A stretch of 64,000 bases of DNA, from the NCBI RefSeq assembly GCF_001540865.1, contig NC_033621.1:3659939-3723938 (forward strand), read 5' to 3'. The notes beneath the pieces are model-generated. The model had not been told where the DNA came from. It did not search any database and saw only the letters and a program-made list of their open reading frames with translations. This DNA comes from Ananas comosus (lineage: Eukaryota; Streptophyta; Magnoliopsida; Poales; Bromeliaceae). The position numbers and the translations under genes were made by a program. Below, in pieces: positions 24,801-36,585 of this stretch (positions are counted from its first letter, which is position 1; every line of letters starts with the position of its first letter).

Positions 24801-27441
24801 TTTAGCACTACAAGAAAAAAAAATTTAGTCCAAATATCTCACCATAGTTTATTATCCAAGTACCACAAAGAGAACAAAAGCAATAACTTGTAGCAATGTA
24901 GTTCCAGTCTAAAATCTAAAAAGCCAATGATCTCAAATGTTAATAGTAGATGGAAAGGCAAATGGCATCCCTCTTCGCTACTGTATTACTACCAGAAGCA
25001 TTAGATGGCGGAGTAGATAAGACTTAAAAGAGTAAAAATATATAATCAGCATTTTTACCTTCCAACCAAATATCCCTCTGTCGGTAAAATGATCCGGGCA
25101 TTTACGCAATCATACACCCATTGTGGTTGAACATATTCTCTAGAAAGAAAAATATGGCCTTGTGTTGCCCTGTCGACAATCTGGATAGCACAATTGCAGA
25201 AACAAAATGAAAAGTCTGTGAGAAATCCAATACCAATAAAATTATGCCATAAAAAGAAAAAGAAAAAGTGGTTGCTTGAAGTATGCTTACAACTGCCAAT
25301 AAACTTAACCAGCCTAAGTAGCAGTTTGAAGCCATTATCAATCCACGACGTTGCTAGCAACTAGTCCATCAGAAAGCATTTTTCATTTCAACCCTTCTTA
25401 CTTTATTTACTTAAGTTTTTCTCGCTGCTGCATTTAATTCAACGCAGTAACAATTCAAAAAAAAGACGAACTCTTCCTCATTTATTTAATTAATTTCCCC
25501 CTCTGCCGGATTTAATTAATGCGATTACGATTCAAAAAAGACAAAGTAAAAAAAGAGAAAATATTCTATATGACTTGTTATCATGGCCTGGGCAGGGTAA
25601 GCATACTGCATTTGAAAATTATTATTAACTAGCATATATCATCCCATATGTCAAAATGAAAACAAGAAGGAAACACATCAAGTTTCAACACAATTATGAG
25701 CTACATCCCTATGTGGAGAAAATCAACCAAAACCTACCTGATGAGTGATGTCTTCATCTGCCTCTTCATACGGAGATCCCTCCCCCTCCCAAGAAACCAC
25801 TCCTCCAAAAGCAGGAATTATAAATAAGAGCGAGTCTTTGGGAGCCTGGAATTAGAAGTACAAAACATGAAACAAAACCAAAACAAAACAATACCACTCT
25901 GACAGCAAATCCAGCAGATACCCAAGACCAGAAAATTTCGCATAATGAAGCTAAAATAGAACTAATAATTCAGGAAGTGCCACAAAATGTGAAAAATGCA
26001 CACCTCACGACCTAAGAAGAACTTCAAATTTTTGAAAAGATTTTTGCACTCCTTTGTATCCTCATCCTCTTCATCTGCTGCAGTAGCATCCTCCACGAGA
26101 TGCATTAAGGCACCCGGTTCGTTAGCCGGAACCTGATGCTGGAGCTCAGCAAACTCAGATTCATCATTCCCTGTGTCCATTTTGTCATCCTCAACTTGTT
26201 TCTTGTCTCCACTAGATACGATGGCATGAGAATCCGCAGACATTCTTCCAGAGCTAGCAGATATGTATCGAAATAAACCATAAAGCTCTGAGAAGAATAT
26301 GACAAGCAAAACGTTGTTAGTATCTTGAAATGAATCTAAAGAGAATCACTAAGAGTGCACAATTGACATAAAATAAAGAAAATCAACAAGATAAATCGAC
26401 AGCAGAGTCTAAGTAAAAAAGTTGAGCAGAATATAGTTGGGAAGGATTATGATGCAACAAGAAGCATTTACCAGCTGCTAAAGCTTCAAGCCGAGGATCC
26501 AGAATAGGAGGATATTTCACATTTATAGAATGATAAAGCTTGAAGTTCACGAAACCTAGAAGAGCCTGAAAAGAGTTTTGAGTCAGGATACTAAGAGATG
26601 AAAATCCGCTGCAGAATCAACAGAAGTCATACACAAAGATGCAAGCATTCAACATATGTTGTTTTAACATTTTCAGACATTTCAAATTTTCAATATGCAC
26701 CATCCACGGTTGAGTACATTGTACTAACAAAGAAAATATCCAAGCATCCATACTCAAGAAAATGTGTCCCATTCCACAAGATAGCTTCTCTAAACTAGAT
26801 TGATCCATCCCTATCTAGTACAGCTGTATTCTCCAGCTCTATAAACCAGCTAAATGAACAAAAACTGCAAATTGCAGAACATCCTACAATCACCTCCTAT
26901 TATAAAAAATAAAATCATGCTAGCGACACCAATACTCACCAAACAATGCAATTAAATTGAACTAACACAATGCAAAAACTGAGAAATTATACTAAAGGCA
27001 CAATAAACACCTTTGAAGTGTTAAAAAGCTAGGAAGCTTCTAAACAATATCAATTCCTCACCCAACACCAAAATATATAATTAATAGCTAAACTGAACTA
27101 TATAAATGCTAGTGCACGATTTGCCAACAAACTACTACATGCACCCTTATCAGTGTTTTAAAAAGCCCAAGGCGCACCAAGGCGCAAAAGGCTGATAGAG
27201 CCTAGGCGCAAGGCGCAGGCGCGCGCCTGAGAGAGGTGAGGCGCACAATTAAAACAAATAAACATACTTTTTTAATAATTATTAAAGGACAATGAATATT
27301 CTTTAAAAATCATATTACACAATAGATATTTTATGAATAACCAAAAAATCATATCGTCGGAAAAAAAAAGTGTTTACTGTTTCAGCAATCAGCAAAGAGT
27401 GTTTACTGTTTCAGCAATCAGCAAAAAGGAAAAAAATAGAG

Positions 27442-27482
<41 letters not shown>

Positions 27483-29357
27483 TTTACTGTTAAAAAAAAG
27501 TGTTTACCAAAAGAAAAAAAAGAAAAAACAAGTGTTTACTGTTTACACAAAAAATAAAAAATAGAGTGTATATTTACTGTTCACATTTCACAAGCAATCT
27601 AAAAAGCAATGTTTGTGCAAAATTTTTAATTCAGCAAAAATGCAATTTTTTAATCACTTGTTCATTTATCAGATGAAAACACTGTTAAAAAAAAAAAACT
27701 AAGCAGAGAGAGGTGTTGAAAGTGTTTACTGTTTACCAAAAAAAAATAAGTGTCTACTGTTCACAAAAAAAAAAAAAACGTAGGAGGTAGAGTGAGAGAG
27801 GAAGGAAATTAAAAAACAGTATGGTTGGGAATCGAGAAAGAGAGAGAGAGCGAGAAAGAGAGAAAGAGGTGATGCTTGCTCGAGACTTCAAGCGGAGCAC
27901 CGAAGCCGTGGAGAGAGCGAGAGAGGTGATGCTTGGCTGCTTGCTCAGAGTTGAACCTCAGAGAGTGAGCGAGAAAGAGAGAGAGAGAGGTGATGCTTGG
28001 GCCGCTTGGCTGCTTCCTCGAGCCGTGGAGAGCCAGCGAGAAGGAGAGAGAGCGAAAATGGCGGATGGTTGCTCGAGCGGAGGACTCAGGGAGTTCGATC
28101 AACTTTTTAGGGCTTCTTTTTTTCTTTTTTCTTTTTTTACACTTAACGGGTTAATTGGATGTTGGATCCAAAGTCCAACCCATCAGATTTTTTTTTTTTT
28201 GGCATCAGGCGCGCCTTGCGCCTCAGTAAAGGCGAGCGCCTGGGCGCAAGAGGCGCGCGCCTGGGCGAGGTCGCCTGCCTAGAAGCTGCCTAGGCGCGAG
28301 CGATCTCGCCTAGTGCCTAGGCGCGCGCCCGAGGCGCGCCTTTTAAATCACTGACCCTTATCTAAACATGCAGTTCAGACCTAACTGACATCATTATCCA
28401 TAAGTTAATCCAAGTGACCTGGCTGCAGATAGTCGTGACTCATAGCTAAATATGCCCACTATAACCAGACCTAATTGGGATCATAATCCAAAACACAATC
28501 CAAGTGATCTTGTTGCAGAAAGTTGTGAGATGGGAATCAAAGAGAGCTTCCACTATTTACCTCATAGAACTCAAGAAACGTGAGCATGACTCTGAAGTCA
28601 ACATCATCCGGAAGTACTTGTTGCAGTGGATGTGGCGTCAACCATGTGATCTTTTGACCCTCAACCTCAGCCTGGGCTAGAAAATACTTAAAATTAATAT
28701 TTATCTACAACAGTGGGACAAAGTAGAAATGACTATAATATTATACAATCAACAGTGTGAGATATATGCCATTACCTGATAATATATGCCTTTCACAGAT
28801 ACAAACGTCTTTCGAAGGCTATGGGTTCTAGCAATATAGGCTTGCCATTCCTTGCTTAACCTGATTAAGACAAAACAACATATCCAGAGTGATTAATTTG
28901 CCAACAGTAACGAATAAAAAATAAAAAAAGAAAAAGCAGATGAATAGTAGATTTGGAGAAAAGAACAAGATACAAAATGCTCAATCTTAAAATTGCCTGA
29001 ATGGAAATGCCTTCAAGAACCTTTCAAGGCATTCACGTGGATAATTTAAAAATGTTAGGCAGTAAATATGCAAAAACAGCTTGAGAATCTTTCTATAGTA
29101 TTGTCAGTCATTGATGATGTTGAAACATCTAAATCTTGATAGTCCAAAGTGAAAAAATGACATCAAGATTCAATTTTGCTCTAAAATTGTACATATCTGC
29201 TAGCAATGTTCAATCTGTCAAAAAGTAATTGCCACTTAGAAGCATAGCTGAGCATCCAAAGGCAAACCACCACTTTAAGATCATGGCATGCTCCCCCACC
29301 CCCTCTCTCTCCCACCATAAGTTAGAATTCGAAAAAAGCTCAAACTCACACACTCAT

Positions 29358-29412
<55 letters not shown>

Positions 29413-29815
29413 TACATTCATGAGAGAGAGAGAAAGTTGGACTGGATTACTATTAATAGCAAAATTTCNAAAATAAAAATTTTATAAAAAATGATGATAA
29501 AAGACTTGAATTTAAAATCAGAGGTACTGATATTACTCTAAATAGTGAAAAGAATTTTCTATAAAAATTTTATCAGATTTGGATTGTTTTACACCATTAA
29601 ATTCACAATGCATCACATCTACCATTAAAATTGTCAATTTTGAGAGCTTTTGATCACTAGTCAAATGATGTCGAAATATTATGAAATTTAGTTTCCAAAT
29701 ACTTTTAATAGTGTAGATCAAGTCTAACGGAGCCGATCGTCGATTTGAAAGCCGCATAATTGAAAACAACTTGGTAGCACGGAGGCCTCCGTGCTATCGA
29801 TAGTATACCAGCCTA

Positions 29816-29859
<44 letters not shown>

Positions 29860-32135
29860 CAAAGTATGATATAAAATAGCAAGAAATTGTGCCAATCTGA
29901 AGAAATGATACCTCATACAGTTGTGGATACGCCCCACTTGAATGTGTTCACGTTCAGCAGCAGGCAATGCTGCAAATAGATGAACCATCGTGAGGCAATC
30001 ATCCAAGTCCCGCAGTGCATCAATAAAAGTTGGGTACCTAAAAAGTCACATGCAACATCACACACGTGTGTAGTTTGAAAAGTAATCAAGTGTCAAGTTG
30101 GAAAATCACATGCCTTTAGCCGCCTGTGATGACTCTTTAAGTTTATTAGGAAAAATAAAAACAAACCTTTCTAGGATAAGCCTATCAAGCTTGTAACTTG
30201 GCCGGCGATTTACCAGCCTGTCTGCAAGATCCCTGTTCCTCCTTGCTTCAGCCTTCCTTATCTTTCTATCGTGAGCCCTCATATCCCTGGGGAATGACAC
30301 AGATCAGGAACGTGTAGATATTGATATACAGTACATTACAAGAAGCATGAAATACTTAAAAAGAGTGCATAGTTATATAACTTGTTTACTGCTGAATAAA
30401 AGATACTAATGTATACCAGTAACATGGCTGTACTACGGAAATATCAAAATCGAGATTCTTAGATAAATAGTATCGTATCTTATATTTAACGTACTTAAGA
30501 AAGAGAAAACAGTATCTAACCTCAAAAGTAGTTATGCCAACTATATATGAGTCAGGATCAGTGTCGTGAGGCAAATTAAACTGTTGATACATCATACATG
30601 TATGGCATATTATTACACAAACATCTACAATCTAGAATAGACCAATCTATCACAAAGGATGCTCTTTTTCATCACGTAGTTATGGATACCAAGACATTTG
30701 ACATGACATCCACTTCTAAAGTTTATAATCCATACTCAATATACCTATTGATAGATTATAAACAGAACCCAAACTCTCAACATCACATTCTCAACATCAT
30801 AACTTATGTAGTCTAAAAAAAGTCAACAGCCCGCTAAACATGTCTAGTCTTAACATCATACCAAATAAAGCATCAACATCATGTGATAGATGTTCTATGG
30901 CACTCTTTATCCCAACCCCTGCTAGTAAAGTCACAAGGGAACTTAATGGGATTTAGATTAACTGCAAATTGGAATCTCTACAATACCCTAGTCACATAAG
31001 GTTGCATCACAATCTGATTAATTACTTAAAATTCCATGGTAGGATCACCTGTTAGTTACAAATCCCACAACAAAATGCTTATCATAATTTCATAAGAAGT
31101 GATCGATGCCACCGCAGATGATTGTAGTAAAGATGTTTCCAGAGTGTACATAATGACTTAATCTTATATGCCATCTCCTCCCATAGCATGTTCCGACTAT
31201 ACCATTTTTTAAGATCATCTCATTTCGCTAAAAAAGTGACAATTTTTATCGTTCATCTCTCTATTGCAATATCGGACAAATAAGGTAACATGTAAGGCAT
31301 CAACTCAACAAATAATATCATCAAAAACCGGCGTACCAAAACTTCTGACGCAGAGGCTCATGAGCAAGAAACTGGATATCCTTCATGAGGTAATATGTCT
31401 TGTTATTCCCTTCGACCTTCTTCTTCGGCTCCCGTGGGAAGATCCCCTTGAGGATGCATAGCTTCCTGCACAAATTGCAGGACATCGGGAAAAATTAAGG
31501 GGCAATTTCTGCAAATATAAATAAATCTTAAGGCCTCATTTGGTTCTGTTTCTGTTTCCTAACTTTTTAACTTTGAATTCTACGCAATTAAATGCAAAAG
31601 TTAACCATAGTCGAATAGATTGTTAATAATCCAGATATCAACCATCAAACCAGCCCATTCAACTGTATAGAATTTGAAATTTAAAAAAAAAAAAAATGGT
31701 GGCGTAATCAAACAAAGCCTAGTTTTTTTTTTTCACTCTACCACTTCTGCTGTAGTAGGAAGCTGAAATTTCGGAGAAATTTGAATCTGAGCGTGGCCAA
31801 AAAGGATCGAATTTGGTGCTTTTAACAAAAAAGCAGTTAGAAAAGTTTAAAAAAATAGTGCTTTTCCTAAAAGCACTTCATCCTACAGCAGGAACCGAAC
31901 AAGCCCTACGAGGAGGAGGGAAATCGCGAAGAAACCTGAAAGCCTGGAGGCTGATCTGGAGATATCGCACCGCCTTCGTCCTCGTGATGTACTTGGCAGC
32001 GTTCCCCTCCTTCTTCTTGCCCTAGAATTTTCACAAGCCATAGAAGATCAAACCACGAGAACTGATTGAGATAGATCAAAAGAAAAAAGAGACAATAAAT
32101 AAACAAATTACCGGGGGCCTGTAATGCTTCGGCAT
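21819..32135 (-). CDS. PES: Pescadillo homologue (ribosome biogenesis)
   Basis: This nucleolar protein is the core of the PeBoW (PES-BOP1-WDR12) complex needed for 27S/32S pre-rRNA processing and 60S subunit assembly. Fourteen exons are inferred: 32112-32135, 31936-32021, 31337-31465, 30167-30286, 29912-30037, 28776-28860, 28561-28671, 26472-26565, 26004-26287, 25738-25845, 25059-25180, 23405-23624, 23105-23317 and 21819-21899. All have GT-AG ends and sum to 600 codons plus stop, the normal length. The start MPKHYRPP and the N-terminal domain (for example [20 protein letters not shown] and [16 protein letters not shown]) match the family. An acidic linker lies near residues 315-345. A BRCT domain follows at about 350-435, with the conserved Trp in QPQWVYDC. 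The C-terminus is a basic coiled tail ([20 protein letters not shown]). Two introns host transposons. The gene appears intact. Confidence 0.95.
21900..23104. other. Last intron of Pescadillo
   Basis: This 1.2-kb AT-rich intron separates the penultimate exon from a small final exon that is easily missed. No other gene is visible in it. Confidence 0.7.
23625..25058. other. Pescadillo intron between BRCT-end and acidic exons
   Basis: AT-rich intron sequence with no recognisable coding region or bounded mobile element. It contains a direct repeat of TTGTATCAAGAAATGTATAT near 24684 and 24717. Confidence 0.6.
27151..28353. mobile_element. Non-autonomous hAT-type element in a Pescadillo intron
   Basis: The element is bounded by a perfect 8-bp target duplication, ACCCTTAT, at 27143-27150 and 28354-28361. 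Its terminal inverted repeats begin CAGTGTTTTAAAAAG on the left and, on the opposite strand, CAGTGATTTAAAAGG on the right. An 8-bp duplication plus CAGTG-type ends is diagnostic of hAT. Both subterminal regions are dense arrays of AGGCGC/GCGCCT motifs. The middle holds repeated GTGTTTACTGTTT blocks and (GA)n. No transposase is encoded, and the short reading frames in the GA-rich part are low complexity. Confidence 0.9.
29435..29817. mobile_element. Family II MITE in a Pescadillo intron
   Basis: The element lies between (TA)n tracts at about 29359-29411 and 29820-29857. Left sequence GTTGGACTGGATTACTATTA and the right end with CTATCGATAGTATACCAGCC match the family at 8.9 and 49.4 kb. An N at 29469 near the left end probably hides missing sequence, so this copy is shorter than the others. 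Confidence 0.7.
31530..31908. mobile_element. Possible Tourist/PIF-like MITE in Pescadillo intron 2
   Basis: The left end, AGGCCTCATTTGGTTCTGTT, and the reverse complement of the right end, AGGGCTTGTTCGGTTCCTGC, are similar inverted repeats of the GGGCTTGTTTGG type. The target duplication is not clear (TA or TWA), so the class is uncertain. Confidence 0.45.
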
Positions 32136-32190
32136 CTTCGCGCAATCGAGAAGGGGATGCGAAAAAGAGGAGAGGCGTGGAGAGAGGAGA

Positions 32191-32197
<7 letters not shown>

Positions 32198-32221
<24 letters not shown>
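32198..32221. repeat. (GA)n tract upstream of Pescadillo
   Basis: The tract lies about 65 bases 5' of the Pescadillo ATG and is a pyrimidine run in the sense of the gene. It is likely in the leader or core promoter. Confidence 0.7.
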
Positions 32222-32729
32222 GCGGCGGGGAAAGGGTTTTAGGGTTTTTATCGACCGGTTCGATCAGGGTTGGGCCGGTCGAAGCCTGAGCCGGGCTTAA
32301 AAAAAAAAAGAAAAAGAAAAAAAAGAAGGTAAAATTGTATGCAGATGATTTAAAAAGAACCGTCCAATATTTAAAGGGCAAAATATAGAAAATTTTTCTA
32401 TAAATATTTATTTTATTTATTCCTTCTTTTTTTTAAATTTTTAAACGTTATTTGATGCAAACTTCTAATATAAAAAGTAATCTAAAGATAAGCACTAAGA
32501 TTGAAATATCTAAAATTCGTGTATCTACTTAAAAATGAGTTGTAGCTCAACTGAAGTCTGTACATTTTTTACTACTGTTTGGTTTTCTGGTTTATTCCTA
32601 TATACCATGATAATCAAGAAGTAAGTCAATTTTGTATTTGATTTTAAATTTAACAATCACTACACTCATTTTTTAGTAACAATCCATACAAATACATAAT
32701 TTGATGGTTGTAACAATAGAAGTGGCATA

Positions 32730-32927
32730 ATTTTAGGCCTCAACGTCTGTTTTTTTGTCTCTTCTGTCTAGCCTAAAATCTAATTTTTCTATTTTCCCTT
32801 TCTCTCCCCTCCTTATTCTGAGGCGTCTCTCCTTACCAAGAACCATGGCTCCTTCTCGAGGCGTCTCTCCTTCCCAAGGCGTCTCTCCTTCCCAAGACAT
32901 CTTCTTATTCTCGAGGTTTAGGCCCCT

Positions 32928-32965
<38 letters not shown>

Positions 32966-34104
32966 ATCCTCTCTCTTTTCTCTCATCCAGCTGCCTCCTG
33001 TTTCTATCTATTTCCTCCTCTCCCATACTTTCTCTCTCTCTTCCCTTCTCCTCTCTACCTTAGCCTCCCTCTCTCTCTCGCCGCCGCCCGGGGTCGGCTA
33101 GGGAGAGCGCAGCGGCGGCACTTCGAGCGCAGCGGCAGCAGCAGCGACCACAGAGGCCGCGGACAAGGCCGTGGGGCCGTCGAGGGCAAAAATGTTCGCG
33201 CGCAGCGGTGGCAGCAGCGGCCACAGAGGCCGCGGTAAGGGCCGCGGGGGCATCGATGGCGGAGATGTTCGCCGCCGAGGGGAGGGTGGACACAACGGCG
33301 GACCGGCGATGTTAACGGCTGGCACGATGGTGGACGAAGCGCCAATGACGGCTTCAGCGGCGTTGGGCGATGTCGACGGCGGGCACAGAAGCGGACGGCG
33401 CCAGCTTGGGGCAGCGTTGGGCGACGTCGGCGGAGTGATGTTGGTGGCAGCGGCAGACATGGTGGACGCGGCCTCGGGCGGCGACGAACAGGGAAGGGAG
33501 GAGAATGAGCACAGTTCTTCTTCTCTCTTTTTTTTATTTTTTATTTTTTTATTTGCTCACAATTTGTGTGTGAATGGGTTGTCTGTGCCTCCCCCCTCCC
33601 ACCTTGCGCTCGCTCCTCCCTTTATAGGCCTTCGAGGGACCTAAAATCGGGCTCCCTGCCGGCGACCGACGACGACAAGACTGGGGTGTGATTTGCGGCC
33701 GGATCCGCGGGATCTGCGTACAGCAATGGCGCGATCTCCGGGATTTGCGTACGAGATGGCGGTATTTGCGGGATCTCCGGCTCAGCGAGCGGCGCGGAAT
33801 AGCGAGACAGTGCGCCGGTGAGATTTCGGGTGCGGGATTCGTGAGATCTGTGTATGGGGCGGATTTCTGGCGAATCGGCGGGCTTCACAGGATCGTCGGG
33901 ATCCGATCCGGGGATGGTTGTACCCTCGCGATCTCTGGGATTCGCGTACGGCGCGACGGGATTGGCGGTGCAGTGAAGGAGAAAGGGGCTAATATATAAA
34001 TAATTTTTATTTTTTAATACTTGTTTTGTTATTATTTATTAATTATTATTGTATATTTACTGTAATTTTTTTTTCCTGCAGCAAAGCGCGGGTGTTTAAC
34101 TAGT
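32730..34104 (+). mobile_element. GC-rich segment ending in a Helitron-like 3' terminus
   Basis: The right edge reads CTGCAGCAAAGCGCGGGTGT followed by TTAACTAGT and ends at about 34104, a GC hairpin plus CTAGT typical of Helitrons. Upstream lies strongly GC-rich DNA (33080-33970), with an imperfect duplication of about 80 bases near 33125-33275 and a run of related GGGATTTGCGTAC-type units at 33700-33970. A 157-codon frame at 33171-33644 is low complexity and probably not a gene. The 5' end was not identified, so the left limit is arbitrary. Confidence 0.45.
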
Positions 34105-34264
34105 TGAAATAATTATAGTGACTAAAGAATAACTACAATAAACTGAAGGACAATTCCAAGAGTTTTGCCTGAGCAATATTTTCGGTATTGTTCCACAATA
34201 GCCTAATTAAATAAGGACAACAATCCATAAGATTTTTCTTTAAATGTTTGGTAGCATAAGAAAC

Positions 34265-34540
34265 TTAAATCATTACCTCGCAATTTATCTCAATATCATA
34301 TCTCAAGAATATGCTATCAACTGGAGGCTCGACGAATGCCTCTTCCAGATCCTTTCTATCTTCGGTGACTCCGTTGCTTTCATCTCCGGCGGAAGGAGCA
34401 TGACCCGAATCCACATGTTGTACAACATGGACAGATACCAGTGCTCGCGGCATTGACGTCAACAAATTCTTCCTCAGTAATCTTCACCAGATCATCGGTG
34501 TCAGGATCGGGATCTTTCACAACATTCTTGCTCTAGGTTT
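34265..34540 (-). pseudogene. Possible captured gene fragment (unknown)
   Basis: On the minus strand the sequence reads as exon-like coding DNA: DPDTDDLVKITEEEF, then, after a frame change, HAPSAGDESNGVTEDRKD and FVEPPVDSIFLRYDIEI, ending at a donor-like GAG|GTAATG. The composition is not transposon-like, but no start, continuation or family is recognisable. It could be a fragment carried by a transposon. Confidence 0.35.
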
Positions 34541-34929
34541 CCCTTCTTGGCTACTACTACTCCCTTATTATACTTTTTCCTATATTGTTGATACTAATAC
34601 ACCATAAACCCCCCAAAAAAGTAAAAAAAATAGTGAAAAAAATGAGAAAAATATCAAATAAATCACCAGATTACACAAATCATATCTTCTTGCGGCCCGC
34701 GACTAAAGATCGGTGCAACTCTTGGTCTTATCCATCTAGATCGAATCCAAAGCTATAGGATCTCAGAGATTAATCAAAACGTTTGCGAGGAGAGCTGAAA
34801 AGAGCATTTTAATTGATATATAGTATAGATAATTGAAACCGGATCAAATTAAACCAAAATCAACACCAAATCTAAGAGCATACCTAATGTACGAATCAAA
34901 AATATTCCATTCATGTCGCTGTGAACAAA

Positions 34930-35100
34930 AAATTTTTGAAACCAAAAAAATCTTGGCGGCGTCCTTGTGGTGACGGCTGAGGAGGAGAGAGTAGATGAAA
35001 TGAGCGACGGAGGAGAGCGAGGAGGGGTGCAAGTGGTAGCGGCGAAGGGAGGTGAGGAGGGCGTCATCGGTAAGTGGTCGGGGTAGCAGCGGGCGAGGGA
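34930..35100 (-). pseudogene. Possible fragment of a pentatricopeptide-type gene
   Basis: The minus-strand frame contains PLTDDALLTSLRRYHLHPSS followed by LSSVAHFIYSLLLSRH, which resembles the N-terminal region of plant PPR proteins. It runs into low-complexity sequence on both sides and has no repeat array, so it is at best a fragment. Confidence 0.3.
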
Positions 35101-35482
35101 GGCAAAGGAGAGGGAGAGAAAGAGAGAGAAAGAAATATGGGGACACAACGGGAGAAGGATCGAGAAAGAGAGAGACGGGTTGGTGGGAGAGATGAGGGGG
35201 TGTGCGGTGTGAAAGAAGAGAGGGGAAGATGAGAGGACGTGCAATAGAAAAAAAGGAGAAAGAGAATAGACAGGTAGTGTAAAAAATAAAAAATAAAAAA
35301 TTTCAAACTAAGGAGCTTGTGCCACATCAGCTTTACCTATCAGGGATTCATATAAGAGTACAGATAGATAAATCCATGCTTTTATTACTTCTAGGTTAAA
35401 TTTACATTCCTATTGGTTGATCGACATGCCAATTAATGAGCTAATAATGTATCCTCTAACTAGTCAATTAGTTAAAATCTTA

Positions 35483-36004
35483 CTAGTGAAGTAACCTGCA
35501 CTATGCAATCGATAGATAATAGAAAAAAAAAAATTTTATAGGAGAAATAAAAATATGGAAATATAGATATTTTATGATTGTTGAGAACAGTGATGGCACC
35601 ATACGTCGTCCTTTTTGAGAACGCATGAGGAGCAGTGGATGAGGGCCGAAGGGCTCCGAGTAGCAAGCGAGAGGAAAAGGAGGAAAGAAAAAGAAAAACC
35701 TAAAATCATAGGTTGGGAGATCTAAAACCTTCCACCTAAACCGCTGAATAGGTGAGATGAGGAGAGAAGGACAGACGCCATTGTCGGTTTGGAAGATAAA
35801 GAAAAGTAAGAGATATGAGAAAACAAAAAAAGAAAAAAGAGAGAAAGAGAGTTGAATAATGTGGCTGTGAGGGAGAGGAAGGATTTTACTGAGATAGAAG
35901 AGAATAGAGAAAAATTTAAAATAAATAATAGGTCCCACCATCCTCAAATTAAAGTGGTACAACCACATTCGATTTGGTCATGAAAAATCATTTATAGGTA
36001 TAGA
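35483..36004 (-). mobile_element. Small non-autonomous Helitron
   Basis: On the minus strand it starts TCTATACCTATAAATG at 36004 and ends TTCACTAG at 35483, with a short hairpin (TGCATAGTGCA) about 12 bases before the end. The flanking host bases are A on the 5' side and T on the 3' side, the A|T insertion site expected for Helitrons. The length is 522 bp and there is no coding capacity. The 3' tail resembles the terminus at 4257. Confidence 0.65.
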
Positions 36005-36044
36005 TTACTATGATCAGCGAGGCACATAGATTTTGCTCCAAATG

Positions 36045-36585
36045 AGCCCAACGAGTCATTATTGCTAGTGGACCGGGTCGTTACATTTAGTATCAGAGTC
36101 TGATAACCAGCCGGAAGTATGAGATAGATCTCACACCACCTGGTGAATCTGGGACAATGTATATGATTGGGTCGGGCTGACGATGATGTCAGAGTCTAAA
36201 CGATGGAAGTATGTGATATCCTAATAGTCCTACATCGGATAACGTAGAAAAGTCTGATGGTTTTATAAGTAACGAACACACTAGTAATAATGATTGGGCT
36301 TAAGCATTTTGAGTCAGTGGTTTGGGCTCAATGAGTTATTATTGCTAGTAGGTTGGGTCATTACATTTGGTATCAAAGGCTGATAATTAGCCGGAAGTGT
36401 GAGATAGATCTCACATCGCCCGGTATTGGGTTGGACTGACGAGGACGTCAGGACCTAAACGAATGGAGTATGTAACATCCCAATAGTCCCACATCGAATA
36501 ATGTGGCAGAGTCTAATGGATTTATAAGTGACGAATACACTAGTAATAATAACTGGGCTTAAGCATTGGGTCGGTGGTTTTGTTG
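36045..36585 (+). mobile_element. Tandem TRIM retroelement: three LTR segments, two internal regions
   Basis: A complete LTR of 154 bp lies at 36212-36365 (TGTGATATCC...GGGTCATTACA). It is preceded by the end of another LTR (to 36085) and followed by the start of a third (from 36471, TGTAACATCC). After each LTR end comes TTTRGTATCARAG, a primer-binding site complementary to initiator tRNA-Met. The internal regions (36086-36211 and 36366-36470) are only 105-126 bases. The size and lack of coding capacity identify a TRIM. A related decayed fragment is at about 58620-58830. Confidence 0.75.

Noticed and set aside
27821..28282. 153-codon frame in the Pescadillo intron
   Set aside because: It lies wholly inside the hAT element and is made of GA-rich and GCGCCT repeat sequence.
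33171..33644. 157-codon Gly/Arg-rich frame
   Set aside because: Low-complexity GC-rich repeat with an imperfect internal duplication and a frame ending in a T-run. No intron signals or domain.
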